NCBI RefSeq assembly: GCF_022513585.1
Contig: NZ_JAKWBF010000019.1
Coordinates: 1 to 64,000 of the forward strand
DNA: 64,000 nt
Source: Gordonia gummivorans
Lineage (GTDB): Bacteria; Actinomycetota; Actinomycetes; Mycobacteriales; Mycobacteriaceae
Reading direction: 5' to 3'
The translations under genes and the position numbers were made by a program. The notes under the pieces are model-generated. The model was not told the DNA's origin. It worked only from the letters and a program-made list of their open reading frames with translations, and did not search any database. Every line of letters starts with the position of its first letter. Position 1 is the first letter of the stretch. Below, in pieces: positions 16,917 through 24,794 of this stretch.

Positions 16917-17873
16917 GTGCGACTTGGTGTTCTCGACGTGGGCAGCAACACTGTTCACCTGCTCGTGGTCGATGCTCATCGCGGCGGTCATCCGACCCCG
17001 ATGAGTTCGACCAAGGCGGTGCTGCGCCTGGCCGAACAGATCGATTCCGACGGGCGGCTGTCCGATCGCGCCGCGAACAAACTCGTCGAATCGGTGGACG
17101 AATTCACCCACATCGCGACGAGCTCCGGATGTCAGCAGATCATGGCGTTCGCGACGTCGGCCGTCCGTGACGCCACCAACTGCGACGACGTGCTCGCCGA
17201 GGTCGCCGCCAAGACCGACGTCCGTGTGCAGGTGCTGTCCGGCCGCGACGAAGCGCGACTCACCTCGCTGGCCGTCCGACGCTGGTACGGCTGGAGCGCC
17301 GGGCGGGTGCTGGCCCTCGACATCGGCGGCGGGTCGCTGGAGATGTCCAACGGCGTCGACGAGGAGCCCGACGTGGCGCTGTCGCTGCCCCTCGGCGCCG
17401 GCCGACTCACCCGCGAGTGGCTGCCCGACGACCCGCCAGACCGTCGTCGGATCGGGGTCCTGCGCGATTGGCTCGACGCCGAACTGCGCGTCCCCGCCAA
17501 ACAACTCCTCGGGCCCGGACAGCCCGACCTCGCCGTCGCCACATCCAAGACCTTCCGCAGCCTGGCCCGGCTGACCGGCGCCGCGCCGTCGAGCGCGGGG
17601 CCGCGTGTGAAGCGTCAGCTCACCGCCAACGGGCTGCGGCAGCTCATCGCCTTCATCTCACGCATGACCCGCGACGACCGGGCCGAGCTGGAAGGCGTGA
17701 GCGCTGATCGTGCTGGTCAGCTGGTTGCCGGCGCTCTCGTGGCGGAGGCGGCCATGCGCGCTCTGCAAGTCGATACACTGGAAATCTGTCCGTGGGCGCT
17801 GCGGGAGGGAGTCATCCTGCGCCGACTCGACACCGAACCGGCCGACACCGCCGAACCCGCGGACGCCGGGTGA
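16917..17873 (+). CDS. ppx: Ppx/GppA family exopolyphosphatase
   Basis: Starting at GTG 16917 gives 318 residues. The sugar-kinase/Hsp70/actin fold motifs are present: LGVLDVGSNTVHLLVVD at residues 2-18 and LALDIGGGSLEM near 130-141. Short two-domain enzymes of this type lack the C-terminal HD extension and hydrolyse polyphosphate or pppGpp. The M. tuberculosis equivalent Rv0496 is an exopolyphosphatase. Proximity to senX3-regX3 fits phosphate control. A few codons upstream are open, but the GTG gives the family N-terminus; no good ribosome site is seen and the mRNA may be leaderless. Confidence 0.88.
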   Translation: MRLGVLDVGSNTVHLLVVDAHRGGHPTPMSSTKAVLRLAEQIDSDGRLSDRAANKLVESVDEFTHIATSSGCQQIMAFATSAVRDATNCDDVLAEVAAKTDVRVQVLSGRDEARLTSLAVRRWYGWSAGRVLALDIGGGSLEMSNGVDEEPDVALSLPLGAGRLTREWLPDDPPDRRRIGVLRDWLDAELRVPAKQLLGPGQPDLAVATSKTFRSLARLTGAAPSSAGPRVKRQLTANGLRQLIAFISRMTRDDRAELEGVSADRAGQLVAGALVAEAAMRALQVDTLEICPWALREGVILRRLDTEPADTAEPADAG

Positions 17874-17935
17874 ACATCTCGGCCCGGGACACGTGAACAA
17901 CGACCGGGTCATCACAGGGAGGACGGAGAGCCAGC

Positions 17936-19714
17936 ATGGCGAACGAAGCGGGGGCCAACGAAGCGGGACCCGATCCCCGGCCCATCTCGGTAGCCGAACT
18001 GCTGGCCCGCTCGCAGGGAACCGACGGTGGCGAGACGACCAGCCGTCGGTCGCGGGACCGCGGACGGCGCCGAGTCGGCCGCGAGGGCACCGTGTCGGTG
18101 TCCGAACTCACGGGTGAAATTCCGAAGATCACCGACGCCACGCCTGCCCCGGCCCCGCGCACCGCGCGGACCGCCCCGCAGACCCAGCCGACGCAGACCC
18201 AGCAGACACCGGCCCAGCAGCCTGCCGCCCAGCAGACACCGTCTCAGCCGACCCCACCGGCACCGGCACCGACACCGTCGGCCCAGTTCACGACTCCGCA
18301 GACTCCGTCCGGTCGGACGGCCCCTCGGACCGGTCCGTTCCCGACGCCCGATGCCGGCGGCACCGCACCGGTCAGTGGGCCGTTCCCGAGGTCGGCCAAT
18401 CCGGTCGCACGCCGCGGAGCGCCGGATCGTCCCGTGGCCGATCAGGGTTGGGCGCCGAACACTAGCCCGGCCGGCGGGCGGTCGGCCAGCGGCATGCCCG
18501 GCTATCGCGGCACCACGCCGCTCTCGACCCGCGACTTCAGCTCCGACGCGGTTGCCCGGAGACTCGCCGAATCCTCGGCCACCACGGACGCCACCGCATC
18601 GAATCAGCCGGCATCGAATCAGAATGACGACGCGGTCGACGAGGTCTCGGCGAATGCGGTGACCGGCATCATCCCGGTCGTCGGCGATGAGGACTCCGAT
18701 CTCACAGTGGTCGACTCCGACGACGTCGTAGCCTACGACCTGTCGACCACCTCGGGATCGGCCGACGCCGATGCTCGGGTGCGTGACGACAGCAAGTTCG
18801 GCGAGGTGATGGACGACTTCGAGGCGTACCGCTCGTTCGCCGACGTCGAGGACGAACCTGTCGAGCCGAAACGCAAGCGCGGCTGGTTCGGGCGGAAGCG
18901 GAAATCGGACAAGACACCCGATGTCACCGATGGCCGGTCGTCGAGGCGTGCAGCTGCCGGGGCCGCAGGGGTCGCCGCGGCTGCCGCGGGCGCGACCGCC
19001 GCCGTGCCCGCGCTCCACGACCGGGAAGACGTCAACACCGAACCCGACAGCGCTACACCCGACACCGACATCGATTCGCCCGCCGCTATCGACACCGCCA
19101 CGACCGACAGCCCGGCGAGCTTTGTCGACACCGCACCCGTTCCGGAGGAACGCGAGGTCGAACCGGCACCCGAGCCGACCGTCGAACAGCCCCCGACGAC
19201 CGACACGGGCGCGTGGGCGCAGCCCGCGGTCGACCTGTCGAAGAGCGACGCCGAACCGAGCGACGAATTCGACAAGGGCGAGTTCGACGGGGATGAGTTC
19301 GACAGGGACGAGTTCGAGGAGGTCACGCCGGATCGCGCGCCCTATGTCGCGCCTGAGGCCGTCGACACCGCCGCCGAACCGATCGCGGAGACCGAAACGC
19401 TCGACGACGATCTGGACCGCGACGAAGCCGACATGGCTGAAGACACCGAACCGTCACCGATGAAGGCATGGCTGTTGGTGATCGCCCAGGTCGTCGGCGG
19501 TCTGGTGATCGGCGTCGGCCTCTTCTGGGGATTCACCGAGCTCTGGAAGTGGAGCGTGATCTTCGCGCTCGTCCTCGCGGTGCTGGTGATCTTCGGGATC
19601 GTGACCTTCGCGCACCTGCTTCGACGCAACCGGGATCTCCCGACGACGCTGCTCGCGCTCGGTGTGGGTCTTCTGGTGACGATCGGCCCGCTGGTGCTCC
19701 TGGCGAGTCGCTGA
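17936..19714 (+). CDS. Long disordered protein with C-terminal membrane hairpin (Rv0497-like)
   Basis: The ATG follows GGGAGGACGGAGAG. The 592-residue protein begins with a conserved block (ISVAELLARSQ, VSVSELTGEIPKI, residues 17-65), then a Gln/Thr/Pro-rich and an acidic low-complexity region, and ends with three hydrophobic segments (about 504-590). An in-frame 15-bp repeat at 19264-19319 encodes EFDKG-EFDGD-EFDRD-EFEE. The N-terminal block and membrane end match the Rv0497 family, but the middle is much longer. Function is unknown. The stop overlaps a small reading frame (TGATG) that leads into the isomerase-like gene. Confidence 0.75.
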   Translation: MANEAGANEAGPDPRPISVAELLARSQGTDGGETTSRRSRDRGRRRVGREGTVSVSELTGEIPKITDATPAPAPRTARTAPQTQPTQTQQTPAQQPAAQQTPSQPTPPAPAPTPSAQFTTPQTPSGRTAPRTGPFPTPDAGGTAPVSGPFPRSANPVARRGAPDRPVADQGWAPNTSPAGGRSASGMPGYRGTTPLSTRDFSSDAVARRLAESSATTDATASNQPASNQNDDAVDEVSANAVTGIIPVVGDEDSDLTVVDSDDVVAYDLSTTSGSADADARVRDDSKFGEVMDDFEAYRSFADVEDEPVEPKRKRGWFGRKRKSDKTPDVTDGRSSRRAAAGAAGVAAAAAGATAAVPALHDREDVNTEPDSATPDTDIDSPAAIDTATTDSPASFVDTAPVPEEREVEPAPEPTVEQPPTTDTGAWAQPAVDLSKSDAEPSDEFDKGEFDGDEFDRDEFEEVTPDRAPYVAPEAVDTAAEPIAETETLDDDLDRDEADMAEDTEPSPMKAWLLVIAQVVGGLVIGVGLFWGFTELWKWSVIFALVLAVLVIFGIVTFAHLLRRNRDLPTTLLALGVGLLVTIGPLVLLASR

Positions 19715-19806
19715 TGAATTCGATGTCGCTGATGGGTTCGATGTCGCTGATGGGTTCGATGTCGCTGACGGACCTGGCGTGGACGGCAAACGCGAGCCGG
19801 GCGTGA
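19714..19806 (+). CDS. Possible 30-codon small ORF made of an 18-bp repeat
   Basis: The ATG overlaps the stop of the preceding gene (TGATG) and its own TGA overlaps the next start (GTGA). The peptide is MNSMSLMG-SMSLMG-SMSLTD plus ten residues, so it consists mainly of a six-residue repeat. The double overlap would let ribosomes pass from the upstream to the downstream gene. It may equally be a chance product of repeat expansion. Confidence 0.35.
   Translation: MNSMSLMGSMSLMGSMSLTDLAWTANASRA
19719..19769 (+). repeat. 18-bp tandem repeat, 2.8 copies
   Basis: The unit TTCGATGTCGCTGATGGG occurs at 19719-19736 and 19737-19754, with a partial third copy at 19755-19769. It fills the gap between the Rv0497-like and Rv0498-like genes and keeps frame for the small ORF. 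Confidence 0.85.
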
Positions 19807-20690
19807 TCGAACGGTTGCCCCGGCCCGAGATCCCGATCGGCCTGTCGACGGCGTCGGTCTATCCGCAGAACACCGAAGCGGCCTTCGCCTACGCCTCCGA
19901 ACTCGGCTACGACGGTGTCGAGCTGATGGTGTGGGGCGAGGCCGTCAGCCAGGACGTCAAACACGTCGAATACCTTTCCGAGCGCTATCAGATGCCGGTG
20001 CTGTCGATCCATGCGCCGTGCCTGCTCATCTCGCAGCGCGTCTGGGGACGTGACCCCCTGATAAAGCTGGCGCGTTCGGTGCGTGCAGCCGAGGATCTCG
20101 GCGCGCCGACGGTGGTCGTGCATCCGCCGTTCCGCTGGCAGCGGGCCTACACCGCTGCTTTCGACGACACCGTCGCCGAGCTCGAGGCCGACTCCGGGGT
20201 GGCCGTCGCGGTGGAGAACATGTTCCCCATGCGCGCCGACCGGCTGTTCGGCGCGGGCGATCGTTCGGTGAACCGCATGACCCGACGCGGCGGCACCCCC
20301 GGTGTGTCGATGTCGGCCTTCGGCAAGTCGATCGACCCCACCGACGACGGCTACGCGAACTACACCCTTGACCTGTCGCACACGGCCACCGCCGGTGCCG
20401 ATGCGCTGGCCATGTTCGAGCGGATGGGGTCTGCGCTCAGCCACCTGCATCTCGCCGACGGCCTGGGCGCGGCCACCGATGAACACCTGATCCCCGGCGA
20501 CGGTTCACAACCCTGCGCCGAGATCTGCCGGCGTCTGGCCGCGAGTGACTTCACTGGTGCGGTGATCCTCGAGGTGCACACCGGATCCGCGCGGACCAAA
20601 CCCGAACGCAGCGCCCTGCTTGCACGTTCGCTAGATTTTGCGCGGCGACATCTCAAACGCGAGCTGCACACGGGTCGGGCCACATCCTGA
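19803..20690 (+). CDS. Sugar phosphate isomerase/epimerase-like TIM barrel (AP endonuclease 2 family, Rv0498-like)
   Basis: The GTG at 19803 gives 295 residues; an in-frame GTG at 19779 is an alternative. The barrel shows IGLSTASVYPQNTEAAF, GYDGVELMVW, SIHAPCLL, VVVHPP, AVENMFP, DLSHTATAG, HLHLADG and ILEVHTG, the usual metal-binding Glu/Asp/His sites of the xylose isomerase-like family. Substrate is unknown. It sits in the same order as Rv0497-Rv0498-Rv0499-proC of M. tuberculosis. Start choice is supported by GTGA overlap with the small upstream ORF. Confidence 0.8.
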   Translation: MIERLPRPEIPIGLSTASVYPQNTEAAFAYASELGYDGVELMVWGEAVSQDVKHVEYLSERYQMPVLSIHAPCLLISQRVWGRDPLIKLARSVRAAEDLGAPTVVVHPPFRWQRAYTAAFDDTVAELEADSGVAVAVENMFPMRADRLFGAGDRSVNRMTRRGGTPGVSMSAFGKSIDPTDDGYANYTLDLSHTATAGADALAMFERMGSALSHLHLADGLGAATDEHLIPGDGSQPCAEICRRLAASDFTGAVILEVHTGSARTKPERSALLARSLDFARRHLKRELHTGRATS

Positions 20691-20754
20691 ACCCGCGGGG
20701 CCACGTCGATCGCCGATTGGGTAGTGGGAGTCAGACGTGGAGACAAGAGAGAAC

Positions 20755-21609
20755 ATGACCGACAAGTTGGCAACAGTGCTGACGCTGGACGAGATCAAGC
20801 GCGCCGAGCCCGACCGCATCACCTATCGCGCGGTCATCGACCCGGTGTTCACCATCGGACCCAAGGTGCACGGCGGCAGCCTACAGATGGTGGTGGCCCA
20901 TGCGGCCCGGGAGGCGCTCACCGCGCTGACCGCGCCCGACGATCCGAAGGCGGAGTCTGCGGCGGAACAGATCCCGGTCGCCATCTCCAGCGACTTCCTG
21001 AACGCGCCGGACGCCGCCGAGATCGACCTCGAGGTGACATTGCGCAAGCGCGGCAAGACGGTGACGGTGATCTCGGTGGACGCAGTCCAAACCGACCGCG
21101 TCATGGTGTCGTCGTCGATCACCATGGCCCGACCCGACACCGGGCCGTCGCACCACACCGGCGCGTCGGTGCTCGACGGGGTCCCGGTCGAACCCCCGCC
21201 GAGTGCGCTGGCGCTCGACGGCTCGCCGCTGGCGAGTGTCAATCACCTCGGGCCCGTCCTCGACCTGCGCATCGACCCTGAGACGATGCCGTTCGTCGAG
21301 GGCAAGCAGGGAGAACCGCTGGTGCGTGGCTGGATACAGCCCAAGGGCGTCGCGCCCGACACCGACTTCGCGGTGCTGGTCTGCGACATCTCGATTCCGG
21401 TCGTCGCGAATCTCGGCCTGCATGGCTGGGCGCCGACGGTGCAGCTCACCACCTATGTGCGGCGTCATCCTGCGCCGGGATGGCTGCGGTTCGCCGCGAC
21501 CACGGTCGAGGTGGGACCCGGGATGTTCGAGGAGGATCACCTCGTGGTGGACTCGACGGGAACGGTCGTCGCGCAGTCGAGGCAGCTCGCGCTCCTCCCG
21601 CGACGCTGA
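20755..21609 (+). CDS. Double-hotdog acyl-CoA thioesterase-like protein (Rv0499-like)
   Basis: The ATG at 20755 with AGAGAG just upstream gives 284 residues; a GTG at 20737 would add six. The N-terminal half contains VFTIGPKVHGGSLQMVVAHAA, the hotdog helix of TesB-like thioesterases, and the C-terminal half repeats the fold (HGWAPTVQLTTYVRRHPAPGWLRF, then the strand GMFEEDHLVVDSTGTVVAQSRQLA). It would hydrolyse an acyl-CoA of unknown chain. Position before proC is conserved with mycobacteria. Confidence 0.8.
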   Translation: MTDKLATVLTLDEIKRAEPDRITYRAVIDPVFTIGPKVHGGSLQMVVAHAAREALTALTAPDDPKAESAAEQIPVAISSDFLNAPDAAEIDLEVTLRKRGKTVTVISVDAVQTDRVMVSSSITMARPDTGPSHHTGASVLDGVPVEPPPSALALDGSPLASVNHLGPVLDLRIDPETMPFVEGKQGEPLVRGWIQPKGVAPDTDFAVLVCDISIPVVANLGLHGWAPTVQLTTYVRRHPAPGWLRFAATTVEVGPGMFEEDHLVVDSTGTVVAQSRQLALLPRR

Positions 21610-21641
21610 AAACCCGTACCTACAGGAAGGCGGCAATCCCA

Positions 21642-22490
21642 GTGACCGAACGCATCGCCATCGTCGGCGGCGGAAAGATCGGGGAGGCACTGCTCGCCGG
21701 TCTCATCGCATCGGGCACACCGACCAAGAACCTGGTCGTGGCCGAGAAGGCGCCCGACCGCGCCGCCGAGATCGCCGAGGAGTACGGCGTTCTGGTGACC
21801 GACGTGCGTACGGCCGCCGAGAGCGCCCAATACGTGTTCCTCGCCATCAAGCCCGACGACGTCGACGAGGCACTGCGCACACTCGCCGGCGCCGAGGACT
21901 CCGGTGAGAACGAGCGCGTCACCGTGACCTTGGTCGCCGGTCTGCCGCTGAGCCGGTACGAGAACGCGCTGCAGGCCGGTTCACCGGTCATCCGCGTCAT
22001 GCCCAACACCCCGATGCTCGTCAACGAGGCGATGTCGGCGGTGTCGGCCGGACGCTACGTCAGCACCGACCAACTGTCCGCGGTCGTCGGGCTACTCGAG
22101 ACCGTCGGCAAGGTGACGGTGGTCCCGGAGAAGCAGATGGACGCCGTGACCGCGGTCTCGGGGTCGGGGCCCGCCTATGTCTTCCTGCTCGCCGAGGCCA
22201 TGATCGACGCCGGGGTGGCGCTGGGCCTGACCCGCTCGCAGGCGTCGGAGATGGCCGTGCAGACCATCCGCGGTGCCGGGATTCTGCTCAGCGACGCCGG
22301 GGTGTCGCCGGTGGATCTGCGGGCCGCGGTGACCTCGCCGGGCGGAACCACCGCAGAGGCGATCCGGGAATTCGAGGCCGGCGGCCTCCGGCACACCGTC
22401 TATCAGGCCACTCGGGCCGCTGCAGCGGCCAGTGCGCGGGGTGCACGTCGAGTCGATGTCGAGGGTTCTGGGGCGTCGAACAGCGTCTGA
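21642..22490 (+). CDS. proC: Pyrroline-5-carboxylate reductase
   Basis: The GTG at 21642, with AGGAAGG about 12 bases upstream, gives 282 residues. The NAD(P) site is AIVGGGKIGEALLAGL at residues 5-20 and the family signature spans AVSGSGPAYVFLLAEAM to SPGGTTAEAI (about 168-235). It makes proline from pyrroline-5-carboxylate in the cytosol. The C-terminus has a short Ala/Arg-rich tail. Confidence 0.95.
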   Translation: MTERIAIVGGGKIGEALLAGLIASGTPTKNLVVAEKAPDRAAEIAEEYGVLVTDVRTAAESAQYVFLAIKPDDVDEALRTLAGAEDSGENERVTVTLVAGLPLSRYENALQAGSPVIRVMPNTPMLVNEAMSAVSAGRYVSTDQLSAVVGLLETVGKVTVVPEKQMDAVTAVSGSGPAYVFLLAEAMIDAGVALGLTRSQASEMAVQTIRGAGILLSDAGVSPVDLRAAVTSPGGTTAEAIREFEAGGLRHTVYQATRAAAAASARGARRVDVEGSGASNSV

Positions 22491-22700
22491 CGCGTGTCCC
22501 GACACTCCGAGAATTGTGGTCGACGAGCGGTTAAACCCCAGGATGTTGTGTCGAAATGAGATTGACGCAGGATTTCCTGGCAACTCACGTCGCTTTTTTC
22601 ACATCTGCCACGCTAAGCTCCTCTAAGCACGTGCGTGTCTGATGTCCGCCGGAGGGGAAGCCGGCGGCCGCGACGCGTGCACCGGAGGTATGAGTGATTC

Positions 22701-22949
22701 ATGGCACCTGCAGACACTCCTGGTGACAGGACAGTAGGAAACAGCGGCAGCTCCGTTGGCAACGCGGCGTCGGGGTCGCAGTTCCTCACGGTCGCCGAGG
22801 TCGCATCGCTGATGCGGGTCTCCAAGATGACTGTGTACCGGCTTGTGCACAACGGAGAGCTCCCCGCGGTTCGCGTGGGTCGCTCTTTCCGCGTGCATGC
22901 AAAGGCCGTGCACGACTATCTGGAGACGTCGTACTTCGACGCCGGATAG
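22701..22949 (+). CDS. BldC/excisionase-type helix-turn-helix protein (Rv0500A-like)
   Basis: The 82-residue protein has a 25-residue flexible N-terminus and a MerR-like winged helix with LTVAEVASLMRVSKMTVYRLVHNGELPAVRVG and an RSFRV wing. Such proteins bind DNA as small stand-alone domains. It follows a 210-base leader after proC, and precedes the bS22 gene, the arrangement of Rv0500A-Rv0500B. A GGAGG lies at 22684-22688, somewhat far from the ATG. Targets are unknown. Confidence 0.85.
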   Translation: MAPADTPGDRTVGNSGSSVGNAASGSQFLTVAEVASLMRVSKMTVYRLVHNGELPAVRVGRSFRVHAKAVHDYLETSYFDAG

Positions 22950-23035
22950 TCGTGTGGCTCGGTCCTGACCGGTTTGTGGCCTGACCCGGATTTTCCGATA
23001 GCGGGACTAGCCCGGTAGGCTTGGCCGTTGGTACC

Positions 23036-23103
23036 TGGTCGAAGACCACTGGATCGGGTGGTCGAAGACCACTGGATCAGGTGGTCGAAGACCGCCGGAT
23101 CGG
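23036..23103 (+). repeat. 23-bp tandem repeat, three copies
   Basis: The unit begins TGGTCGAAGACCACTGGATC and recurs at 23036, 23059 and 23082, with changes only in the third copy. Each unit contains the dyad GGTCGAAGACC. It lies 78 bases upstream of the bS22 gene, in its promoter or leader. Confidence 0.85.
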
Positions 23104-23180
23104 CCGTTGACGCGTCGGTGAGTCGGCTGCTGACCAGGATCGAGCACAAACAACAGCATCAATCGTGAGGAAGCACCCCG

Positions 23181-23282
23181 ATGGGTTCAGTGATCAAGAA
23201 GCGCCGCAAGCGCATGTCGAAGAAGAAGCACCGCAAGCTGCTGCGCAGGACCCGGGTGCAGCGCCGCAAACTCGGTAAGTAG
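23181..23282 (+). CDS. Small ribosomal protein bS22 (AURKAIP1/COX24-domain, 33 residues)
   Basis: A 33-codon frame encodes [20 protein letters not shown] followed by a similar Arg/Lys-rich end ([13 protein letters not shown]). This is the tiny basic protein known as Rv0500B in M. tuberculosis and identified as ribosomal protein bS22 in mycobacterial ribosome structures. AGGAAG lies at 23168-23173, and a strong terminator follows at 23296. It is easily missed because of its length. Confidence 0.92.
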
Positions 23283-23295
23283 GCGCACTCGTCCA

Positions 23296-23320
23296 AAGGA
23301 CCCGCTACGGCGGGTCCTTT
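23296..23320 (+). terminator. Intrinsic terminator after bS22
   Basis: AAAGGACCCG (23296-23305) pairs perfectly with CGGGTCCTTT (23311-23320) around a 6-base loop, 13 bases after the bS22 stop. The T-tract is short, but placement and symmetry support termination. Confidence 0.8.
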
Positions 23321-23477
23321 GTCGTGTCGGTGGTGCCGCGTCGACCTGAGGAAATCTGTACCTGGGAGACCGGCCAGGTGCACAGTGCGTTTCGTCGGGC
23401 TGGGGGGTACAGATAACCGACGGGGTGCGACGTCGACTCGCACGGCGCCCACCAGGCCACGCCCGCTAGCCTGAGGT

Positions 23478-24530
23478 ATGCCCGAGCACACCCCGCAACC
23501 CCCGCGGACCGTCCTGGTCACCGGTGCGTCGACCTTTCTGGGCGGCTACCTGGTGGCTCGCCTGGCGGCCAATCCGGAGATCGAGCGTGTACTGGCCGTC
23601 GATTCCCGGGTGCCGCGCAAGGATCTCCTGCGTCGCATGGGACGCGCCGAATTCCTGCGCCTCGACATCCGGCGGCCGGCCATCGCCAAGGCGCTCGCCA
23701 GCTACGACGTCGACACCGTGGTCCATGCCGCGACGTCGATCATGGACAACGCTCCACATTCGGCGGCGATCAAGGAGTTCAACGTCGTCGGCGCCATGCA
23801 GGTGTGTGCGGCGTGTCAGCGCACACCGTCGGTGAAGCGGCTCGTGCTGCGCTCGACGGCGATGGTGTACGGCGCGAGCGGGAGAGATCCGTCACACTTC
23901 GCCGAGGAGACACCGGCACGCCGGGAGCCCACTCGCGGCTACGGTCGTGACCTACTTGACGTTGAGGGTTATGTTCGCGGACTCGGCCGACGCCGACCCG
24001 ACATCGACATCACCATCGTGCGCCCGCAGGCGATGCTGGGGCCGCGCATCAACACGCGGATGGGGTCGTATCTGTCGCTGCCGGTGGTGCCGACGGTCAT
24101 CGGTTATCAGCCGCGTCTGCAGTTCCTCCACGAGGAGGATGCCCTCGCGGCGATGGAGCATGTGACGTTGGCGGGCAAGGTCGGGACGTTCAACGTCTCC
24201 GGCGACGGAGTCGTCACGCTGACGCAGGCGATCCGACGCGTCGGGCACATCGAATTGCCTGTTCCGAGCGGTCTTCTGGCACCGATCACCGGTGTTTTCC
24301 AAGACCTGCGATCGGCCCGGCTGCGCAGCTCGCAAACCGAGTTCCTGACCTACGGCCGGGTGCTCGACACCACGCGGATGCGCACCGAACTCGGCTTCGT
24401 GCCGCGGTACACCACGCTGGACACCCTCGACGATTTCATCGACCGCGGGGGAGTGACACCGGTGATCTCGACCGACGCCTGGCGCGGTCTGGAGCGTCGC
24501 GTCATCAACTTCGCACATCAACTTCAGTGA
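23478..24530 (+). CDS. NAD-dependent epimerase/dehydratase-like extended SDR (galE2/Rv0501-like)
   Basis: The 350-residue protein starts with PRTVLVTGASTFLGGYLVARLA, the Rossmann motif (residues 10-30), and has SDR elements VVHAATSIMDN and RSTAMVYG. The usual YxxxK pair is not evident: the tyrosine region reads YGRDLLDVEGY with no lysine at +4, so classical catalysis may be lost or the residue moved. The family member Rv0501 is annotated galE2 but its activity is not secure. The following acyltransferase gene is separate by 264 bases. Confidence 0.8.
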   Translation: MPEHTPQPPRTVLVTGASTFLGGYLVARLAANPEIERVLAVDSRVPRKDLLRRMGRAEFLRLDIRRPAIAKALASYDVDTVVHAATSIMDNAPHSAAIKEFNVVGAMQVCAACQRTPSVKRLVLRSTAMVYGASGRDPSHFAEETPARREPTRGYGRDLLDVEGYVRGLGRRRPDIDITIVRPQAMLGPRINTRMGSYLSLPVVPTVIGYQPRLQFLHEEDALAAMEHVTLAGKVGTFNVSGDGVVTLTQAIRRVGHIELPVPSGLLAPITGVFQDLRSARLRSSQTEFLTYGRVLDTTRMRTELGFVPRYTTLDTLDDFIDRGGVTPVISTDAWRGLERRVINFAHQLQ

Positions 24531-24794
24531 AGTGTGAGTTGTCGTTGCGCGCACATCTCGGTGGGGACGTGCGCAACGTCACTGCAACCTCTAAGCTTGG
24601 ACGTCAGACTCACACTGCTCGTGGTTACGATGGGTCAATCGTCTCATTGAAATCGCCGACGACGGCGATGGTGAGACTTGCATCGGTCGGGTTCCGGGTA
24701 CGTGCCGCCTCATCGTTGTGGTGTCGGGGTCGATGGATCGAAGGCATGAGCGGCATGGTCACGAACGACACGGTTACGACGAGACAGGGACGGG

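Noticed and set aside
22690..22737. 15-codon leader ORF before the small HTH gene
   Set aside because: GGAGG is only one base from its ATG and the peptide (MSDSWHLQTLLVTGQ) shows no attenuation pattern.
23036..23103. Possible CRISPR array
   Set aside because: The 23-bp units are directly tandem with no spacers and there is no cas gene.
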